This document shows positions 5,978 to 8,089 of a DNA stretch of 8,089 nucleotides, piece by piece. Both the position numbers and the translations under genes were made by a program. The notes under the pieces are model-generated. The model saw only the letters and a program-made list of their open reading frames with translations. It made no database searches and was not told the origin of the DNA. How positions within the stretch are numbered: position 1 is the first letter of the stretch; every line of letters starts with the position of its first letter. This DNA comes from Candidatus Cloacimonadota bacterium (lineage in GTDB: Bacteria; Cloacimonadota; Cloacimonadia; Cloacimonadales; TCS61): the NCBI GenBank assembly GCA_030596265.1, contig JAUVKM010000083.1, positions 1-8,089 on the forward strand. Direction: 5' to 3'.

Positions 5978-6002
5978 ACGACCGAACAAACCGACCAAAG
6001 TT

Positions 6003-6019
6003 TGAATCGGAACGATTCA
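6003..6019. repeat. TGAATCG-GAA-CGATTCA hairpin
   Basis: A perfect seven-base stem with the same GAA loop as the hairpin 26 bases to its left. The flanking bases differ between the two hairpins but pairing is kept, which suggests the structure rather than the sequence is maintained. Confidence 0.6.
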
Positions 6020-6055
6020 GACGAAGAACACCAACCAACCTACCGCAGGTGCTTC

Positions 6056-6064
6056 TGTTAGGCG
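6056..6064. repeat. TGTTAGGCG box, left partner of the block boundary
   Basis: A perfect inverted match to CGCCTAACA at 7771-7779. The two boxes enclose the three-gene block with eight bases to the HNH stop on this side. On the coding strand this box reads CGCCTAACA just after the last gene, the position and sequence of the R'' box (RYYYAAC) that opens an integron attC site. Confidence 0.5.
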
Positions 6065-6072
6065 ATTTGTAT

Positions 6073-6945
6073 CTATTTCTTAGAATTAAAGAGCGCACCG
6101 ATATTCACTTTGTCTAAACGATTATTATACCAGTTATAATTAATTAAATCAATTAATTGGTTAGATTGAAAATAATAACTTTCAGTTTTATTAAATAATT
6201 TTTCACTTATTTTATCTATTATTTTCTTTCTTCCTGTTATTGAAAAGAAAACGAAAAATATTTGTTTGAAATACTGGAATCGAATAAACCAATCTCCACC
6301 ATTAAAAGGATTTACCCAAATGCTTAAACCTTCTTCAAATGGTTTTACATCACCGAATAATGAATTCAAATTAAGCTCGTTATTATAAGAATAGCAGGGT
6401 TTAACAATAACACGCCAAAATGACTTTGCTGAAACATTATATCTTTTAACAAGAAGTGCTGCTGAATTTTTTACAAGAACTGTAAGTGCTGAGTTTAGTG
6501 GTTTAAGCATTGGATTTATTTTCTCTTTATTTCTAAAAAAATCAGGATTAGTAAAATCCTCATATTTTTTATCACGAACATCAATTAAACCAAAGAACTC
6601 AAAATCTTTCTTTGAGAAATCCTTCAATTGATCTCCATTAATTGCTAAGATTTTAAACGCTGGATTATTACGATGTTCTCTATTGAAGGATTTGTTTGGA
6701 TTTTGAATGACATCAATCAGGATTAATGCTTTTTGACATATGGCTTCCGCATTTGAATCTGCATTACCAAATCTACTATTACAGAATTTATGTGTTGGTA
6801 AAAAACTTCCATAATCAAAACCCTTAGCTATTGGTTGATTTCTTTTAATGAATAGTTTAGAAATTACGTGATCTTCATTTTTTTCATCAGATAATGTTAT
6901 TTCTTTTGAACAAAGATAACAGAATTCAGAATTATTATTATTCAT
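6073..6945 (-). CDS. HNH endonuclease-like protein
   Basis: 290 residues. The N-terminal 70 residues carry an HNH_5-like pattern: C9-x2-C12, then E24-D25-H26-V-I-S-K with His26 as likely catalytic His, then LPTH52-K-F-C55-N56-S-R-F-G60-N-A-D63, where H52/C55 probably complete the structural zinc site and N56 is the HNH Asn. The remaining 220 residues are not recognised; they are mixed alpha/beta, Lys/Asn-rich, with aromatic stretches (FIRFQYFKQIFFVFF) and could hold a substrate-recognition domain. HNH enzymes of this kind occur in restriction, anti-phage defence and mobile elements. It is the last of three genes, 13 bases after the previous stop. No Shine-Dalgarno is visible before ATG 6945, so it may rely on translational coupling. 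Confidence 0.75.
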   Translation of the reverse strand: MNNNNSEFCYLCSKEITLSDEKNEDHVISKLFIKRNQPIAKGFDYGSFLPTHKFCNSRFGNADSNAEAICQKALILIDVIQNPNKSFNREHRNNPAFKILAINGDQLKDFSKKDFEFFGLIDVRDKKYEDFTNPDFFRNKEKINPMLKPLNSALTVLVKNSAALLVKRYNVSAKSFWRVIVKPCYSYNNELNLNSLFGDVKPFEEGLSIWVNPFNGGDWFIRFQYFKQIFFVFFSITGRKKIIDKISEKLFNKTESYYFQSNQLIDLINYNWYNNRLDKVNIGALFNSKK

Positions 6946-6958
6946 ATCTATGATAATA

Positions 6959-7288
6959 TTAGTTTTTTGATAATTTAAAAATAAATATTGAAATAATTAA
7001 TAGAAAAGCCGTAAATACATCGATGATAACCCAAATATCTCTTTCAAAATGTATGGGAATAATTGGATTAAATAAAATTACAATTAAACCATAAATCCAA
7101 ATCCATAAAAGGTTTTTAGATTTTAATGCTAACCAAACAAGATATATATTCGTGAAAAATACAATCAATTTAAGTAATGTAAAAAAGCCATATGGTAAAC
7201 CATCTATAATTGCTAATAATAGAAAGATAGAAGGTAAGATTGATGCAATAATTTTGTTACGTTTATGAACATTTAACGAAGTTATCAT
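6959..7288 (-). CDS. DUF6804-like small integral membrane protein
   Basis: 109 residues from the preferred ATG at 7288. A GTG three codons upstream (7297) would overlap the GGAG Shine-Dalgarno (7297-7300), so it is unlikely to start translation. Four hydrophobic segments lie at about residues 14-26, 30-50, 58-77 and 83-104. The sequence LPYGFFTLLKLIVFF ... LLWIWIYGLIVILFNPIIPIHFERDIWVIID matches what I remember of the DUF6804 family (small four-helix proteins with the LFNPI-PI motif before a W-x-ID segment). No function is established for that family to my knowledge. It is the middle gene of the operon: 29 to 38 bases from the upstream stop, 13 to the HNH start. The family attribution is from memory and unverified. 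Confidence 0.75.
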   Translation of the reverse strand: MITSLNVHKRNKIIASILPSIFLLLAIIDGLPYGFFTLLKLIVFFTNIYLVWLALKSKNLLWIWIYGLIVILFNPIIPIHFERDIWVIIDVFTAFLLIISIFIFKLSKN

Positions 7289-7326
7289 ATTAATCACTCC
7301 AGAATATTTTACTTCATTTTGTGTAT

Positions 7327-7722
7327 TTACTCTTTATGGTCTAATAACTCATTTGGAATTAATAAACCAGAGTTCATCAAACCAATGGTATCACTAAATG
7401 AAGAAAAATTTCCACATTCAGGGCATAAATCAGTTCCTGATGAATTACTGTTTTCTTCATCATAATCCCATATATGACCGCACTTTTTGCAAGCAAGTTT
7501 TGTTTGATATTTAAGTTTTATGCCAGTCTTTATTTCAATTATATGTTTTAAGTCTTCAATATTACTTTCAAGATATTCTACATTTTCTTTCGTCAATTTA
7601 ATATGTATTTTTAATTGAGATTCTTCATTATTTTTCCTGCGAATTTTTTGATACAGATTAGCATTTTTATTTTGAAGGATTAATAATAAAATAATTAGAA
7701 TAAATATTACACTATAAAGCAT
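7327..7722 (-). CDS. membrane-anchored coiled-coil zinc-ribbon protein
   Basis: 131 residues. One N-terminal membrane helix (residues 3-17, almost all Ile/Leu) is followed by a basic stop-transfer stretch and a charged coiled-coil region (about 30-66, ENVEYLESNIEDLKHIIEIK). A zinc ribbon follows: C78-x2-C81-G-H-x-W and C100-P-x-C103-G, in the manner of rubredoxin-like or rubrerythrin-like knuckles. The last 28 residues are unstructured-looking. The architecture suggests a protein tethered to the membrane that presents a zinc ribbon in the cytoplasm; no specific family is recognised. It is first in the operon, with GGAGG at 7727-7731 and a strong promoter just upstream. It could be a sensor, adaptor or nucleic-acid-binding partner of the HNH protein, but this is only context. 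Confidence 0.78.
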   Translation of the reverse strand: MLYSVIFILIILLLILQNKNANLYQKIRRKNNEESQLKIHIKLTKENVEYLESNIEDLKHIIEIKTGIKLKYQTKLACKKCGHIWDYDEENSNSSGTDLCPECGNFSSFSDTIGLMNSGLLIPNELLDHKE

Positions 7723-7739
7723 TTAACCTCCAATTTGAC

Positions 7740-7767
7740 ATTATACTTAATTACAAAATAACATCAA
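7740..7767 (-). promoter_or_regulatory. sigma-70-type promoter of the three-gene operon
   Basis: On the minus strand TTGATG (7762-7767) and a perfect TATAAT (7740-7745) are separated by 16 bases. Transcription would start near 7733, leaving only about ten bases before the ATG with the GGAGG inside it. The -35 lies three bases inside the CGCCTAACA box, so the operon carries its own promoter right at its boundary. Confidence 0.7.
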
Positions 7768-7770
7768 TTT

Positions 7771-7779
7771 CGCCTAACA
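7771..7779. repeat. CGCCTAACA box, right partner of the block boundary
   Basis: A perfect inverted match to TGTTAGGCG at 6056-6064. On the coding strand it reads TGTTAGGCG before the promoter and genes, which is where the R' box (GTTRRRY) of an upstream attC would end and an integron cassette would begin. The expected second half of that attC, a RYYYAAC box further upstream, was not found. Confidence 0.5.
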
Positions 7780-7795
7780 TATGTATACCACGCCC

Positions 7796-7882
7796 TTATG
7801 AAAGGTGCACATAACTTACCTATAGTTACACTAAAAAAGTTCGTCATAACTTCAATATCAGAGTTACTATGCACCTTTATAA
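7796..7882. repeat. large interrupted hairpin upstream of the three-gene operon
   Basis: TTAT-AAAGGTGCA (7796-7809, one extra G) pairs with TGCACCTTT-ATAA (7870-7882), and TAACT (7812-7816) continues the stem with AGTTA (7862-7866) after a small bulge. The loop is about 45 bases. On the minus strand it follows the partial gene at 7939-8088 and precedes the CGCCTAACA box. Confidence 0.65.
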
Positions 7883-7938
7883 ATCCTTATCGATATTCAT
7901 TCTAAAAAGTGAACTCTTGATATTATTAATTCTTATTA

Positions 7939-8088
7939 TTAAGCTTTAATGATACTTGTGCATATCTCATATCTCCACTCAAAGTACTTTGTTTCATTGC
8001 ATGTATAAATATCGCAAACGAAATTGATTAAAGAAAATATAACTGTCAATAATAAAAAAATACAGAAAGAGAAAAGTACCTGAGTTCC
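7939..8088 (-). CDS. C-terminal fragment of an unknown membrane protein (partial)
   Basis: A minus-strand frame enters from the right edge and stays open for 49 codons to TAA at 7939-7941. It begins GTQVLFSFCIFLLLTVIFSL (a membrane helix) and ends YFEWRYEICTSIIKA after a polar stretch with two Cys (VCDIYTC). There is no ATG in the visible part, so the start would lie outside. No family is recognised. The helix-then-polar layout and the hairpin-rich spacer that follows it are what favour a real gene; length alone would not exclude chance. Confidence 0.38.
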   Translation of the reverse strand, partial: GTQVLFSFCIFLLLTVIFSLINFVCDIYTCNETKYFEWRYEICTSIIKA

Positions 8089-8089
8089 T

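Larger units (their letters stand above)
5745..6072. other. hairpin-rich spacer between the VOC and HNH genes
   Basis: No gene is supported. The left part (5745-5935) is AT-rich with T-runs and shows no clear promoter for the VOC gene. The right part (5938-6064) is abruptly richer in G+C. It contains TAATGTTTGGCGTGTGCAGC then GGGATCGGAACGATC, resembling TAATGTTCGAGCACGCGGCG then GGACCGGAACGATCC in leaders A and B, two GAA-loop hairpins, and TGTTAGGCG at its right end. The similarity suggests one family of spacer elements downstream of several minus-strand genes. Confidence 0.55.

Noticed and set aside
5938..6064. Complete canonical attC site
   Set aside because: Only the GCCTAAC side fits the consensus; I searched the next ~130 bases for GTTRRRY on the coding strand and found none, so it is kept only as a hypothesis.

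Overview
This is an AT-rich bacterial window in which every convincing gene lies on the minus strand. The best taxonomic clue is a secreted protein ending in an NPFNP-type FlgD-like (Por/T9SS type A) sorting domain. Beside it is a secreted protein with the NYQGYL...LGS...PR...A-YA N-terminal domain and a peptidase S74 tail. That combination suggests a Cloacimonadota/Marinimicrobia/FCB-group type organism; the assignment is inference. Intact genes end in TAA or TAG and carry no in-frame TGA, so the standard code fits.

Layout in + coordinates (transcription runs right to left). 1-447: an exported PDZ protein running off the window, preceded by a possible 24-codon ORF with a strong Shine-Dalgarno. 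448-1265: no intact gene, but three copies of a palindromic dispersed repeat (TCTTTGCGAGG ... CTCGCAATGAC ends) and, packed exactly between two of them, a GIY-YIG nuclease gene broken by one in-frame TGA. 1272-3507: the lemA plus M48 (HtpX-like) membrane protease pair; the protease has two tandem zinc ribbons added at its C terminus. 3674-5062: a two-gene operon for secreted, surface-sorted proteins. Its leader (promoter -10, RBS, start codon) is a near copy of the lemA leader, so the operon sits between two ~160-bp direct repeats.

5364-8089 looks like accessory, cassette-type DNA: a VOC/glyoxalase-fold protein, then a compact three-gene operon (membrane-anchored zinc ribbon, DUF6804-like membrane protein, HNH nuclease), then the C-terminal end of an unknown gene at the right edge. 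The three-gene operon has its own promoter and is bracketed by perfect 9-bp inverted boxes (TGTTAGGCG / CGCCTAACA) that match the outer boxes of integron attC sites. The spacers between genes are hairpin-rich and related to each other, but full canonical attC pairs and an integrase are not visible. The main hypotheses are therefore (1) a non-canonical gene-cassette array, (2) a repeat/GIY-YIG pairing that may behave as a mobile unit, and (3) duplication of a ready-made expression leader between lemA and a surface-protein operon.
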